A stretch of 60,723 nt of DNA from Tyzzerella sp. (GTDB taxonomy: Bacteria; Bacillota; Clostridia; Lachnospirales; Lachnospiraceae): positions 1 to 60,723 of the forward strand of contig JAFTWA010000024.1 in assembly GCA_017465565.1 (NCBI GenBank), in the 5' to 3' direction. The position numbers and the translations under genes are program-made. The notes beneath the pieces were generated by a model. That model saw only the letters and a program-made list of their open reading frames with translations, was not told where the DNA came from and ran no database searches. This document shows positions 16,601-23,687 of the stretch, piece by piece. Within the stretch, counting starts at the first letter, position 1. The number at the start of each line of letters is the position of its first letter.

Positions 16601-19600
16601 ACCATATGCAACAATTATGGTAAATGACAAAGTATACCAAGCAGAGTTTACAGCAGACTGGTTCTCATCAGGACATGCAACTGTAACTGTTGAAATGCAG
16701 GAAGGCATGAACATTGTTCGTCTTGTATCCGTAACATGTGAGCAGGACGCTTACAAATACGAAAGGGAAAATGGTGGCTGGGTATATATTAACTACGACT
16801 ATCTAGATATTCCAGAAGAAATTGTACCTGTTGAAAATACGCAGGTAATCAAAGCGGGCGATGAAACAAAAGTACGTATTAACAAATTTAAAGACAATGG
16901 AGATATTATTGGAAATGTATCATGGGCTGACGCAAGTTGGGACAGAATGACAATCGACAAGATTACATTAAACAATCTTGAACGCACAGCTTATGCAGCA
17001 TTCAAGGTATCGGCAGTAAGCGATGGAACTTACGATATTATCGTGCAAAGCAGTTGGGCTGAAGCAAATGCTACGACAGATACAATTGCAGTATTTGTAG
17101 ATGGCGTGCCAACAGCAGTTCCATATACTGTTAAGATCGACTCAGCAATACGTATTAATGTAGAACTTACGAAGGGTGAACATGTAATTGTACTTACTTC
17201 ACCACTTCCGGCAACCCAGGAAATACTAAAGAAAAATGCTCCTGATTTGTATAATGCAAATCCAATGACCGTGGAAATTAATGGACAGAAAGCAACACAA
17301 TATGCTTATCCTGCAATTGATTATAGTAATATTATTCTCGGAAATGGACTTTCAGTTGTAGCTGCGGCTCCAACAAAATCTGAGGTGGAATATCCTGGCT
17401 ACAATCGTATTCAGGCAGAAGATAATGATTATGCTGTTTATAATCTTTATAGCGGTGAAGCAGAGAAATGGTCTGGTGCTTCTGGCGGAAGTGTAATTGG
17501 TGGTTTTTCTACCGGAGGTGTCCAATCATATGAAGACATCGTTGCAAATGGACTCGACATGGCACATGTTGGTGTAATTGAATATTTGGTAACTGCACCA
17601 AAAGCAGGGGAATACAGCATTCGAGTTGCATACCTTGCAGGAAAACCAAAAGACAGCAGTGTGGAAAAACCTTATGTTACCGTAGTAATCAACGATTCCG
17701 AAAAGGTTTATAAAGCACCATACGATGCTGAATGGAAAGAAATTGATGAGGTAGAACTGAAAGTTACACTGAAAGAAGGACGCAATTACATTCGTATCAC
17801 AGGCATTACGGGTGACCAAGCATCTTATAAGGTAGGAGGTTCTTATATCAATCATGACTATGTTGATTTCCAAGAAGACCTTACGGTAGAAAAGCGTACA
17901 GCAGTTGTGTTCGAGGCAGAGGATAGTCAATATGTAAATCTGTATAAAGTTCAACCTGGTGAAAAGGTCGAAAAGGCATCTAACGATAAAGTTCTTGGAG
18001 GTTCTGTACAGACCGAAATGATTAGAAGAGAACTCACTGTAGAAGGATTAAGAGAAAAAGACCTTGGTTATGTGCCATATTTCTCAGTGACAATAGATGT
18101 ACCTGCAGATGGATACTACAGCATGAGACTCAATCACAATGCAAGAAGTCTAGATACTACAACTTACCTTGCTATGGTAATAGATGGAAAGGTTCATGTA
18201 GTGAAATATGGTCGAGTTTCTGCAGATATGAATAAGAATACAGTGGATGTTTCTAGCTATCTTACTGCGGGAGAACACACCATTACATTCACATGTCCAA
18301 TGCCTCTAAATGCACAGGATGAGCAAATCTACATGTGGATGAACTTTGATAAAGTAACGTTTTATGATGGTATTACCATTGCGAAAACTCAAAAGGCTCC
18401 AGCTGCTGCAAGTGAGACACTTATCTTTGAAGCGGAAGATTATGCGCTTGCAAATATGGGTTATATCATTGCAAATGAATCTTATTCTGGCGGAGCGAAT
18501 ATAGGTGATATTCGTTGCAAAAAGACGCAGACATTAGCGGAAATCAAAAAGAATGGAATTGATGGTAATAGAACACCATATACACAATTCACAATCTATG
18601 CGAAAGAAGCAGGCGAATATGAGATTAGTGCACTTTACAGATACGCATTCTGGAGTGAGGAGCCTACCATCAAAGATGAGATTGATACAACCTTCGTTAT
18701 TAGTGCAAATGGAAAATATTATCCAGTAACGAAGAAGGCAGGAACGGGAACCAGAACAAGATATATCGGAGCAACCATTTCTCTACAGAAAGGTGAAAAC
18801 AAAGTGCTCTTCATATGTCCAACAAGAGACAGCCATAGAGGAGAAGGCTATGTATGGGCAAATATTGACTACGTTGAGATTCCAAAAGAATATGAAAGTA
18901 AGTTATCATTTGTAAAACTTGGCGGCGTGGTAGAAGCAGAATTATCAGAATTTGCGAACTATGACCGAACAACCAGCAAAAAAGCATCTGGTGGCAGAAG
19001 AATTGGAAATGCAACCTATGCAAATATGGACCGCTTAGACATCACATGGGATAACCTTGATGTAAATAATTTGAGTGAAGTTCCACACGTTGTTTATAAT
19101 GTCATTGCCGAAAAAGCAGGAACTTATGATATTTCCGTTCAGTTTAATGGTGGAACAGATACCTATAAACAAGAAGAAATGGATGCACTTGGACCATTTA
19201 CATTTGCAATGTCAATAAATGGCGGTGAAAAACAAAAGGTACAGTTTGTTCCGGGAACAAGTGGTGGACTTATGTCGCGCATCATCACGGTTGATTTACA
19301 AGAAGGCGAAAACCTGATTACGTTTACGACACTTCTTGCGGACTACTTTAAGGGTGTCAGTCCTAGTGATCCTGTAAATTATAGACTGTATTGGGTTGAC
19401 CATGATGCAATTTTCCTTTCATCAGGTCTTACTGGAGCAGTGGTCGAAGAAAAGAGTGTTGATGATTCAGATGTTGATTATTCACAAATTAAAGTGAAAG
19501 GTCGCTCAAATAGTGCGGCAGGAGAAGATTCTGAACAAACAGAAAGCAATGGATTCTTCGATTTTGATAAAGATGGAACAGGAATGATAGTGGGCGGTAC

Positions 19601-19682
19601 ATCTATCTTGCTGTTAGTAGCAATATTATTTATTATTCTAATTCTCCTTAAGAGAAGAAAGAAGGAAGAAAAACAAGAATAG
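13614..19682 (+). CDS. Giant membrane-anchored modular carbohydrate-binding-like protein
   Basis: A 2,022-aa cell-surface protein. It has a signal peptide at residues 1-30, about eleven beta-rich modules in alternation, an acidic Ser-rich linker, a membrane helix near 1990-2012 (IVGGTSILLLVAILFIILILL) and a basic tail (KRRKKEEK). One module type begins with an R-x-EAE(D/N)xxYA pattern and resembles CBM6/CBM35 sugar-binding jelly rolls. The other has PYV-x-KV, GEHVI-x-FTSPMP and WMDVYSI motifs and may be a related fold. It is probably a multivalent glycan-binding scaffold that works with the GH30 enzyme. No catalytic domain or LPxTG signal is visible. Confidence 0.85.
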   Translation: MKMKKILAVVLSVALLLGSVPNAIEAYADSGVTPLTSQNGEDITLLPTDDYSEYVTLNGTKQKLENNVPIWAVGNTGDVNYDRPYIYGSFPGQTTANGANLATYGFSEINNDTGNYRWDYIAIKTSVEINGTYQISAELNRNTSNATSTRKNVMVVVDGMMHYATCENTGKIDSPTEISLSLELTEGEHIILFSFPVNNDYDNAKAANSATWINYHSITVDGDMTVLGAPTIDDVTTSITSATRIEAEDTNYAILSGGYAKRDANTASDKKSVSYNSNYGLDSNEIAALAESIRSNNVTTNSYCSFVDKNLALPYVEYQLQAEESGKYNLRLGAFVRQVGEFPTAALVANGTVYKSPFNIETSGKYCNAYFSVQLQKGINTIRVIGMALDMTDVDKLSYDDGQIYDIQPDYLEIDSNLNPVQVGMQTIEAANTENVSFGHFNDENKTDTALKNCNPGDIQYDKLTLDRLNVGILSRVPYVSVKVEANEDGYYNVAGNFETATNGQKNIGVIIDGEVYVTTISPNFSVRLTKGTHVITFTSPMPVTKADIGTNNNTYNWPWMDVYSISVDQRLTVKTAPTKEEIIPVTRLEAENTEYAFYNRTSAGVYAKKSYNGAGSNALIHITSTAKLTQSLSQLEAGLDTGKTPYVRYLVNAENAGEYELGIGMYAEGSGTTKPSAIVMVNGDVYEVPFKSELNSLGHSTVTVELQEGINEIRLIAGITDQGDTVKLQYDYIDIPKGVVPMTNQIINGADSEKVSFGHYDDKDKEDTALKGAQAGDAAWDKLTIDHLNYGALTRTPYVAIKVTAPEDGSYYIAGNFGFDGNNCRTIGLIVDKDVQTVTLTPDLTLKLTKGEHVIIFTSPMPQNRTAMDGKTDAYNWSWMDVYSIVVDERLTVKEAPVIENLIPGRLEAEDDIYASYNQTSAGTYKHEKKNGASGNAVAGGVNFDRLSQTAEDVKEKLGISKTPYIQYILNAPAAGEYELGIGMFVDSKNKGEDKPYATIMVNDKVYQAEFTADWFSSGHATVTVEMQEGMNIVRLVSVTCEQDAYKYERENGGWVYINYDYLDIPEEIVPVENTQVIKAGDETKVRINKFKDNGDIIGNVSWADASWDRMTIDKITLNNLERTAYAAFKVSAVSDGTYDIIVQSSWAEANATTDTIAVFVDGVPTAVPYTVKIDSAIRINVELTKGEHVIVLTSPLPATQEILKKNAPDLYNANPMTVEINGQKATQYAYPAIDYSNIILGNGLSVVAAAPTKSEVEYPGYNRIQAEDNDYAVYNLYSGEAEKWSGASGGSVIGGFSTGGVQSYEDIVANGLDMAHVGVIEYLVTAPKAGEYSIRVAYLAGKPKDSSVEKPYVTVVINDSEKVYKAPYDAEWKEIDEVELKVTLKEGRNYIRITGITGDQASYKVGGSYINHDYVDFQEDLTVEKRTAVVFEAEDSQYVNLYKVQPGEKVEKASNDKVLGGSVQTEMIRRELTVEGLREKDLGYVPYFSVTIDVPADGYYSMRLNHNARSLDTTTYLAMVIDGKVHVVKYGRVSADMNKNTVDVSSYLTAGEHTITFTCPMPLNAQDEQIYMWMNFDKVTFYDGITIAKTQKAPAAASETLIFEAEDYALANMGYIIANESYSGGANIGDIRCKKTQTLAEIKKNGIDGNRTPYTQFTIYAKEAGEYEISALYRYAFWSEEPTIKDEIDTTFVISANGKYYPVTKKAGTGTRTRYIGATISLQKGENKVLFICPTRDSHRGEGYVWANIDYVEIPKEYESKLSFVKLGGVVEAELSEFANYDRTTSKKASGGRRIGNATYANMDRLDITWDNLDVNNLSEVPHVVYNVIAEKAGTYDISVQFNGGTDTYKQEEMDALGPFTFAMSINGGEKQKVQFVPGTSGGLMSRIITVDLQEGENLITFTTLLADYFKGVSPSDPVNYRLYWVDHDAIFLSSGLTGAVVEEKSVDDSDVDYSQIKVKGRSNSAAGEDSEQTESNGFFDFDKDGTGMIVGGTSILLLVAILFIILILLKRRKKEEKQE

Positions 19683-19690
19683 TATTTACA

Positions 19691-19728
19691 AATTCTGCGG
19701 GGGAGGGCTAGCCTCTCCCGCAGAATTT
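19691..19728 (+). terminator. Strong hairpin ending the glycan locus
   Basis: AATTCTGCGGG-GAGG pairs with CCTC-CCCGCAGAATT around a short loop. It lies 8 bp after the giant gene. The U-tract is poor, but there is a run of T 25 bp later. Confidence 0.75.
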
Positions 19729-19818
19729 ATAATGGGATTTTTTACCCTCTTTCTTTGGCTGGAATAACATTGTATAATTTAGGCAAGTAAAGAATGGAGT
19801 TTGAGAAAGAGGAGGAAT

Positions 19819-20445
19819 ATGAAAATGACCAGCAAAGAGCGAAGAGAAAAGGAAATGTTATTCATTGCTGACGATAATGATTGGGTAGAAATGAAAAGAG
19901 CCAGACAGTTGACACAGGAGCTGAATACTGTAGACAGGTCGGATTTTGACAAGATACGCTCGATTGTCAATGAGCTGTTCGGAAAATCGGATGAAACAAC
20001 TTTTGTAAATCCCCCATTTTATTGCGATTACGGCTCGAACATCGAGGTTGGCAAGAACTGTTTTATCAATTATAACTGTGTCATTCTTGACAATGCGAAG
20101 GTGAAGCTGGGAGATAATTGTCTGATTGCACCAAATGTATCTATTTATACTGCAGGACATACCTTGCATCCGGATGCAAGGAGCATCGGGTATGAATACG
20201 GTATCGAAATCACCGTGGGAGATAATGTGTGGATTGGTGGCAATGTTGTGATTTGCCCAGGTGTTCATATTGGTAATAATGTTGTGATTGGTGCGGGAAG
20301 TGTTGTCACGAAGGATATTCCAGATTGGTCTTTTGCCGCTGGAAACCCTTGTCAAGTGATTCGTAAAATTACGGAAGAGGACAAGAAATATTGTTTCAAA
20401 AAGCGAGAAATCGATGAAGAGATAGCAGTGCTTTTAAATAATTAG
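19819..20445 (+). CDS. Maltose/galactoside O-acetyltransferase-type protein
   Basis: A 208-aa left-handed beta-helix acetyltransferase. It has an N-terminal helical MAC domain (ERREKEMLFIADDNDWVEMKRAR), then hexapeptide repeats (GSNIEVGKNCFINYNCVILDN, GDNVWIGGNVVICPGVHIGNN) and the AGNPCQVIRKI end. The H in TAGHTLHPD is the catalytic-type histidine of the family. It acetylates sugars or thiols using acetyl-CoA in the cytosol. AGAGGAGG is only 3 bp from the ATG at 19819, so the second ATG at 19825 may be the real start. Confidence 0.92.
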   Translation: MKMTSKERREKEMLFIADDNDWVEMKRARQLTQELNTVDRSDFDKIRSIVNELFGKSDETTFVNPPFYCDYGSNIEVGKNCFINYNCVILDNAKVKLGDNCLIAPNVSIYTAGHTLHPDARSIGYEYGIEITVGDNVWIGGNVVICPGVHIGNNVVIGAGSVVTKDIPDWSFAAGNPCQVIRKITEEDKKYCFKKREIDEEIAVLLNN

Positions 20446-20455
20446 TACATTTACA

Positions 20456-20515
20456 GGATTTGATGTTTTTAAACTGATTTTTGCGAAGGATATTAAAAAC
20501 AGAGCCACTGTTTAG
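20456..20515 (+). pseudogene. C-terminal relic of a DUF2798-like membrane protein
   Basis: The frame ending at TAG 20513-20515 reads DVFKLIFAKDIKNR and so matches the C-terminus (VFKLIFANDIKNRSK) of the intact gene at 27999-28556. Only about 20 codons remain. It shows that a second copy once stood here. Confidence 0.6.
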
Positions 20516-20610
20516 AAGTGTGTCAAGTAAATTTTATCACAAAGGAAATGGCTTGTATTAATAAAAAAATGTGGTAAAATAGTAAAAAAAGCAAGGAGAT
20601 GGTTTGGCTT

Positions 20611-21228
20611 ATGAAAAATTATATTTGTCGTCATTGTGGTAACATCATTAGTATGATTTCTGATGCGGGAGTTCCTGTAATGTGTTGTGGAACGAAAATG
20701 GAAGAACTCATACCGAATACAGTGGAAGCAAGTGCTGAAAAGCATTTACCAGTAGTAGAGGTTGTAGGAAATACAGTGAAAGTGAATGTGGGCTCTGTGG
20801 ACCATCCGATGATACCAGAACATTATATTGAATGGATATACTTAGAAACGGAAAAAGGCGGACAATGTAAAAAATTGAACCCGGGAGAAGCACCATGTGT
20901 TACATTTACTTTGAAAGACGATAAGGCTGTAGCTGTGTATGCTTATTGCAATCTTCATGGATTGTGGAAAACTGAAATCGAAGAGAAAAAGGTATGTGAT
21001 TTGAAACCTTTGGATGTCAATGCAAAAGAAAACTATATTGTATGTAATTGTAACAACGTAAGTTATTTTGATATTCTTAATGAAGTTCACAAACATAGCA
21101 GTATTGAACAACTTCTTGATGTTTTTGAGGATGTGAAAAATACGACTCATTGCTCTACAGGATGTGGAGGGTGTTATGACAAGGTAATTGCTATTATTTC
21201 GGAAGCACTGACAACAGGAAAGAAATAA
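20611..21228 (+). CDS. Desulfoferrodoxin/superoxide reductase with C-terminal BFD-like [2Fe-2S] domain
   Basis: A 205-aa protein. Residues 1-35 form a desulforedoxin Fe(Cys)4 site (C6, C9, C25, C26). Residues 40-125 form a superoxide reductase domain with the His4Cys ligands H45, H65, H71, C113 and H116. Residues 143-198 are a BFD-like domain (CNC at 145-147, C181 and C185) that probably binds a [2Fe-2S] cluster. Superoxide reductase converts superoxide to peroxide; the extra cluster may supply its electrons. The ATG at 20611 is preferred; the ATG at 20599 overlaps the AAGGAG site. A terminator follows at 21234. Confidence 0.9.
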   Translation: MKNYICRHCGNIISMISDAGVPVMCCGTKMEELIPNTVEASAEKHLPVVEVVGNTVKVNVGSVDHPMIPEHYIEWIYLETEKGGQCKKLNPGEAPCVTFTLKDDKAVAVYAYCNLHGLWKTEIEEKKVCDLKPLDVNAKENYIVCNCNNVSYFDILNEVHKHSSIEQLLDVFEDVKNTTHCSTGCGGCYDKVIAIISEALTTGKK

Positions 21229-21233
21229 TAATC

Positions 21234-21272
21234 ATGGTGGCAGAGGAGCAATCTCTTTGTCACCATTTTTTT
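21234..21272 (+). terminator. Intrinsic terminator after superoxide reductase gene
   Basis: ATGGTG-CA-AGGA pairs imperfectly with TCTCT-TG-CACCAT, followed by TTTTTTT. Its stem resembles the terminator at 22810. Confidence 0.8.
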
Positions 21273-21280
21273 GCTGGTAT

Positions 21281-21342
21281 ATGTGCAGTAAAATATTGTC
21301 AGTATAAAAGCAATGCGAAGAAATAAGAGGAGACATAAAAAT
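21281..21342 (+). repeat. 60-bp dispersed repeat, copy 1 (relic of DUF2812 3' end and following ribosome binding site)
   Basis: The segment from ATGTGCAGTAAAATATT through GAGGAGACATAAAAATG is almost identical to 23428-23491. The coding part reads VKYCQYKSNAKK then stop, the same C-terminus as the collapsed gene at 23285. It now supplies the ribosome binding site of the DUF1349 gene. Confidence 0.75.
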
Positions 21343-21952
21343 GAGATTTAATACAAAAGAATTAAAATGGACAAGGGAACCAGAAAAATATTCTATCACG
21401 GAAGATAAAATAGAAATCATTACAAAGCCACACACTGATTTATGGCAAAGAACTTATTATCATTTTAGAAATGATAATGCTCCTGTATTGCAAATAACTA
21501 CAGATGAAAAATATTTTTCATTTGTTGTAAAGACAGAATTTGACAGCAAACACAGATTTGACCAATGTGGAGTTGTTATGTATTTAGACAGCGAAAATTG
21601 GATGAAAGGTTCTATAGAATATGAGAATGAAGAGTTTCAGCATTTGGGAAGTGTTGTGACAAACAATGGTTACTCGGATTGGGCGACGACTGCAATTGAC
21701 GCTTCGATTAAATCGATGTGGTATAGATTTAGTCGTAGAGAGGATGATTATTGCATTGAATGTTCTACAGATGGTGTGGATTATAACCAGATGCGTATCT
21801 GCCATATGTGGAATGGAAACGGAACGATTCAGTTTGGTATTTATGCATGTAGTCCAGAGGATTCATCATTTAAGGCTACATTCACAAATATGGAGATGAC
21901 TGAATGTAAATGGATGGCTCATGACGGGCAGGCACCTGATGAAGAAGGATAA
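21341..21952 (+). CDS. DUF1349-family protein
   Basis: A 203-aa cytosolic protein with the concanavalin-like beta-sandwich pattern of DUF1349: DLWQRTYYHFRNDNAPVL, then DQCGVVMYLDSENWMKGSIEYENEE, then SVVTNNGYSDWAT and FGIYACSPEDSSFKATFTNM. The family is thought to bind or process carbohydrate, but no reaction is established. The start follows AGAGGAGAC. Length is normal. Confidence 0.87.
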   Translation: MRFNTKELKWTREPEKYSITEDKIEIITKPHTDLWQRTYYHFRNDNAPVLQITTDEKYFSFVVKTEFDSKHRFDQCGVVMYLDSENWMKGSIEYENEEFQHLGSVVTNNGYSDWATTAIDASIKSMWYRFSRREDDYCIECSTDGVDYNQMRICHMWNGNGTIQFGIYACSPEDSSFKATFTNMEMTECKWMAHDGQAPDEEG

Positions 21953-21982
21953 AATTTTAAGTTGGATTGATTGTTATATGTC

Positions 21983-22013
21983 TTGACTCTGACGTTGCGT
22001 CATAGTGTATGCT
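21983..22013 (+). promoter_or_regulatory. MerR-type promoter with 19-bp spacer and dyad
   Basis: TTGACT (-35) and TATGCT (-10) are separated by 19 bp, which is the stretched spacing used by MerR activators. The dyad TGACG-TTG-CGTCA at 21990-22002 lies between the two hexamers. It is 26 bp upstream of the merR gene start, so autoregulation is likely. Confidence 0.75.
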
Positions 22014-22038
22014 ATGTTTAACACGTGGAGGTAGAAAT

Positions 22039-22767
22039 ATGAGAACAGTAAACGAAGTAAGTAAATTAACGGGAGTGAGTGTGCGCACACTACATTATTA
22101 TGATGAAATCGATCTGCTAAAACCATCGGCTACAACAGAATCCGGATATCGGTTGTATGACGATATAGCATTAGAACGATTACAGCATATTATGTTGTTC
22201 CGCGAGTTGAAGTTTTCACTTAAGGATATCAAGCAGATTCTATATGCTTCTGATTTTGATAGGAATCGTGCTTTGGAACAGCAGATTGAACTTCTTACTT
22301 TAAAAAAGGAACATATTGAAAATCTCATTACATTTGCACGTGGAATAAAATTGATGGGAGTTAAGAATATGAGTTTTGATGCATTTGATACAAAGAAATT
22401 AGATGAGTATGCGGCCCAGGCGAAGGCATCCTGGGGAAAAACGGAAGCATACAAGGAATATGAAGAGAAGACAAAAGACCGAACAGCGAAGCAGATGAAC
22501 GAAGTGGCGGTAAAGATGATGGTTCTATTCGAAGAGTTCGGTCAGATGCTGCATTTGGAACCGGAGTGCGAGGAAGTGCAGAACCAGGTGAAGATGTTGC
22601 AAGATTATATCACGGAGCATTTTTATACTTGTACAAATGAGATTTTGTCAAGTCTTGGGAAAATGTATGCTGGTGGTGGAAGTATGACAGAAAATATCGA
22701 CAAAGCTGGAGGAGAAGGGACTGCAGAATTCGTGACGAAAGCTATAGAGATATATTGCAGACGGTAG
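22039..22767 (+). CDS. MerR-family regulator with TipAS-like effector domain
   Basis: A 242-aa protein. Residues 1-70 are a MerR winged helix (VSKLTGVSVRTLHYYDEIDLLKPS, ESGYRLYDD), residues 75-115 the dimer coiled coil, and the rest a TipAS-like drug-binding domain (EEFGQM, YITEHFYTCTNEILSSLGKMYAGG). TipA relatives sense peptide or cationic drugs and activate efflux genes. The start at 22039 follows GTGGAGGTAG. The dyad promoter upstream indicates self-control, and no efflux gene directly follows. Confidence 0.93.
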   Translation: MRTVNEVSKLTGVSVRTLHYYDEIDLLKPSATTESGYRLYDDIALERLQHIMLFRELKFSLKDIKQILYASDFDRNRALEQQIELLTLKKEHIENLITFARGIKLMGVKNMSFDAFDTKKLDEYAAQAKASWGKTEAYKEYEEKTKDRTAKQMNEVAVKMMVLFEEFGQMLHLEPECEEVQNQVKMLQDYITEHFYTCTNEILSSLGKMYAGGGSMTENIDKAGGEGTAEFVTKAIEIYCRR

Positions 22768-22809
22768 AGCGTGATAAGAGGAAAAGAATTAGGATTATAA
22801 AATAGAAAT

Positions 22810-22848
22810 AATGGTAACAGAGAGAATATTCTCTTTGTTACCATTTTT
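22810..22848 (+). terminator. Intrinsic terminator after merR
   Basis: ATGGTAACA-AGAGAA pairs with TTCTCT-TGTTACCAT, followed by TTTTTG. Confidence 0.88.
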
Positions 22849-22874
22849 GTTATCAAATGCACGGGGAAAGTCTC

Positions 22875-22943
22875 TTGACATATGTATCGTAGTGCGATAT
22901 ACTACAACTATAATATATCGAAGTGCGATGTATCGCAGTGATA
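22875..22943 (+). promoter_or_regulatory. padR promoter with three operator copies
   Basis: TTGACA (22875-22880) and TATACT (22898-22903) have a 17-bp spacer. The palindromic box TATCGTAGTGCGATA (22885-22899) fills the spacer. Two further copies follow back to back: TATCGAAGTGCGATG at 22916-22930 and the shorter TATCGCAGTGATA at 22931-22943. The arrangement is that of a tightly autorepressed PadR promoter. Confidence 0.8.
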
Positions 22944-22968
22944 CTTAATAGGGCGGAGGAATACAATA

Positions 22969-23307
22969 GTGGATCAGCATATTAAAAAAGTATATGTACC
23001 AATGACTGAAACAGCATTTTATATTTTATTATGTTTAAGAAAGCCTAATCATGGTTATGGGATCGTCCAAATGGTTGAGAAGATGACGGACGGAGCCATA
23101 AGACTTGCACCGGGAACCATGTACGGCAGTTTATCTAAGATGGAAAAAGATAAGGTGATTCGATTTGTACGTGAGGAAGAAAAACGAAAAATATATCAGA
23201 TAACAGACTTAGGATTAGAAGTTTTGCAACTTGAATTAAAACGAATCGAACGCTTATATAAAATCACACAGGAGGAAATTCAGAATGGAAACGAAGAAAG
23301 AATTTAA
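22969..23307 (+). CDS. PadR-family transcriptional repressor
   Basis: A 112-aa winged-helix protein with the PadR signature (AFYILLCLRKPNHGYGIVQMVEKM, LAPGTMYGSLSKMEKDKVIRF, YQITDLGLEVLQLELKRI). It starts with GTG, 9 bp after GGAGG. It is likely to be controlled by the three operator copies just upstream. The following DUF2812 frame overlaps its end by 23 bp, so the two formed a padR-DUF2812 pair before the partner decayed. Confidence 0.92.
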   Translation: MDQHIKKVYVPMTETAFYILLCLRKPNHGYGIVQMVEKMTDGAIRLAPGTMYGSLSKMEKDKVIRFVREEEKRKIYQITDLGLEVLQLELKRIERLYKITQEEIQNGNEERI

Positions 23308-23474
23308 ATTTTTTACGATATTTGAACACGAAGAGGAACAAGTTTATTAATGTTTTCAACTTGCATAATTATCTGTTTGCTTCTTTTTACGGAGGAATAA
23401 TTATTGTGTATGTTGTTATTTTTGTGATGTGCGCAGTGAAATATTTTCAGTATAAAAGCAATGCGAAGAAATAA
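23285..23474 (+). pseudogene. Collapsed DUF2812-family gene
   Basis: ATG at 23285 starts METKKEFKFFTIFEHEEEQ, the N-terminus of DUF2812 proteins that commonly follow padR. After a TAA at 23348, another frame gives the C-terminal membrane segment (SFYGGIIIVYVVIFVMCAVKYF) and ends at TAA 23472-23474. About 150 central codons are missing, so the protein is lost. Confidence 0.75.
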
Positions 23475-23491
23475 GAGGAGACATGAAAAAT
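23428..23491 (+). repeat. 60-bp dispersed repeat, copy 2
   Basis: Near-identical partner of 21281-21342. It covers the 3' end of the DUF2812 relic and the AGAGGAGACATG ribosome binding region of the next small gene. Confidence 0.75.
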
Positions 23492-23585
23492 GATTAGTGA
23501 TTTTATGGAGGCAGCATTCCCATGGATTGTGATGGGATTGTTTGTAGCAATTAGTTGTGTGCTTATGAACAAAAGGAAAAAATAA
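23490..23585 (+). CDS. 31-aa single-pass membrane small protein
   Basis: ATG at 23490 after AAGAGGAGAC opens MISDFMEAAFPWIVMGLFVA, followed by more hydrophobic residues and a MNKRKK tail. One membrane helix (residues 9-25) with a basic C-terminus fits a small membrane protein with the tail inside. The ribosome binding site is good and the composition is protein-like. The function is unknown; it may have accompanied the padR-DUF2812 pair. Confidence 0.6.
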   Translation: MISDFMEAAFPWIVMGLFVAISCVLMNKRKK

Positions 23586-23687
23586 AATGGAATATGTAGG
23601 GATGAAAAATTCGAGTTTTCTCTACTTTTCGTAGGTGGTAAAAATATCTTTCTACGCTTATGATATTTACATAGGAGGTAAGAGAGA

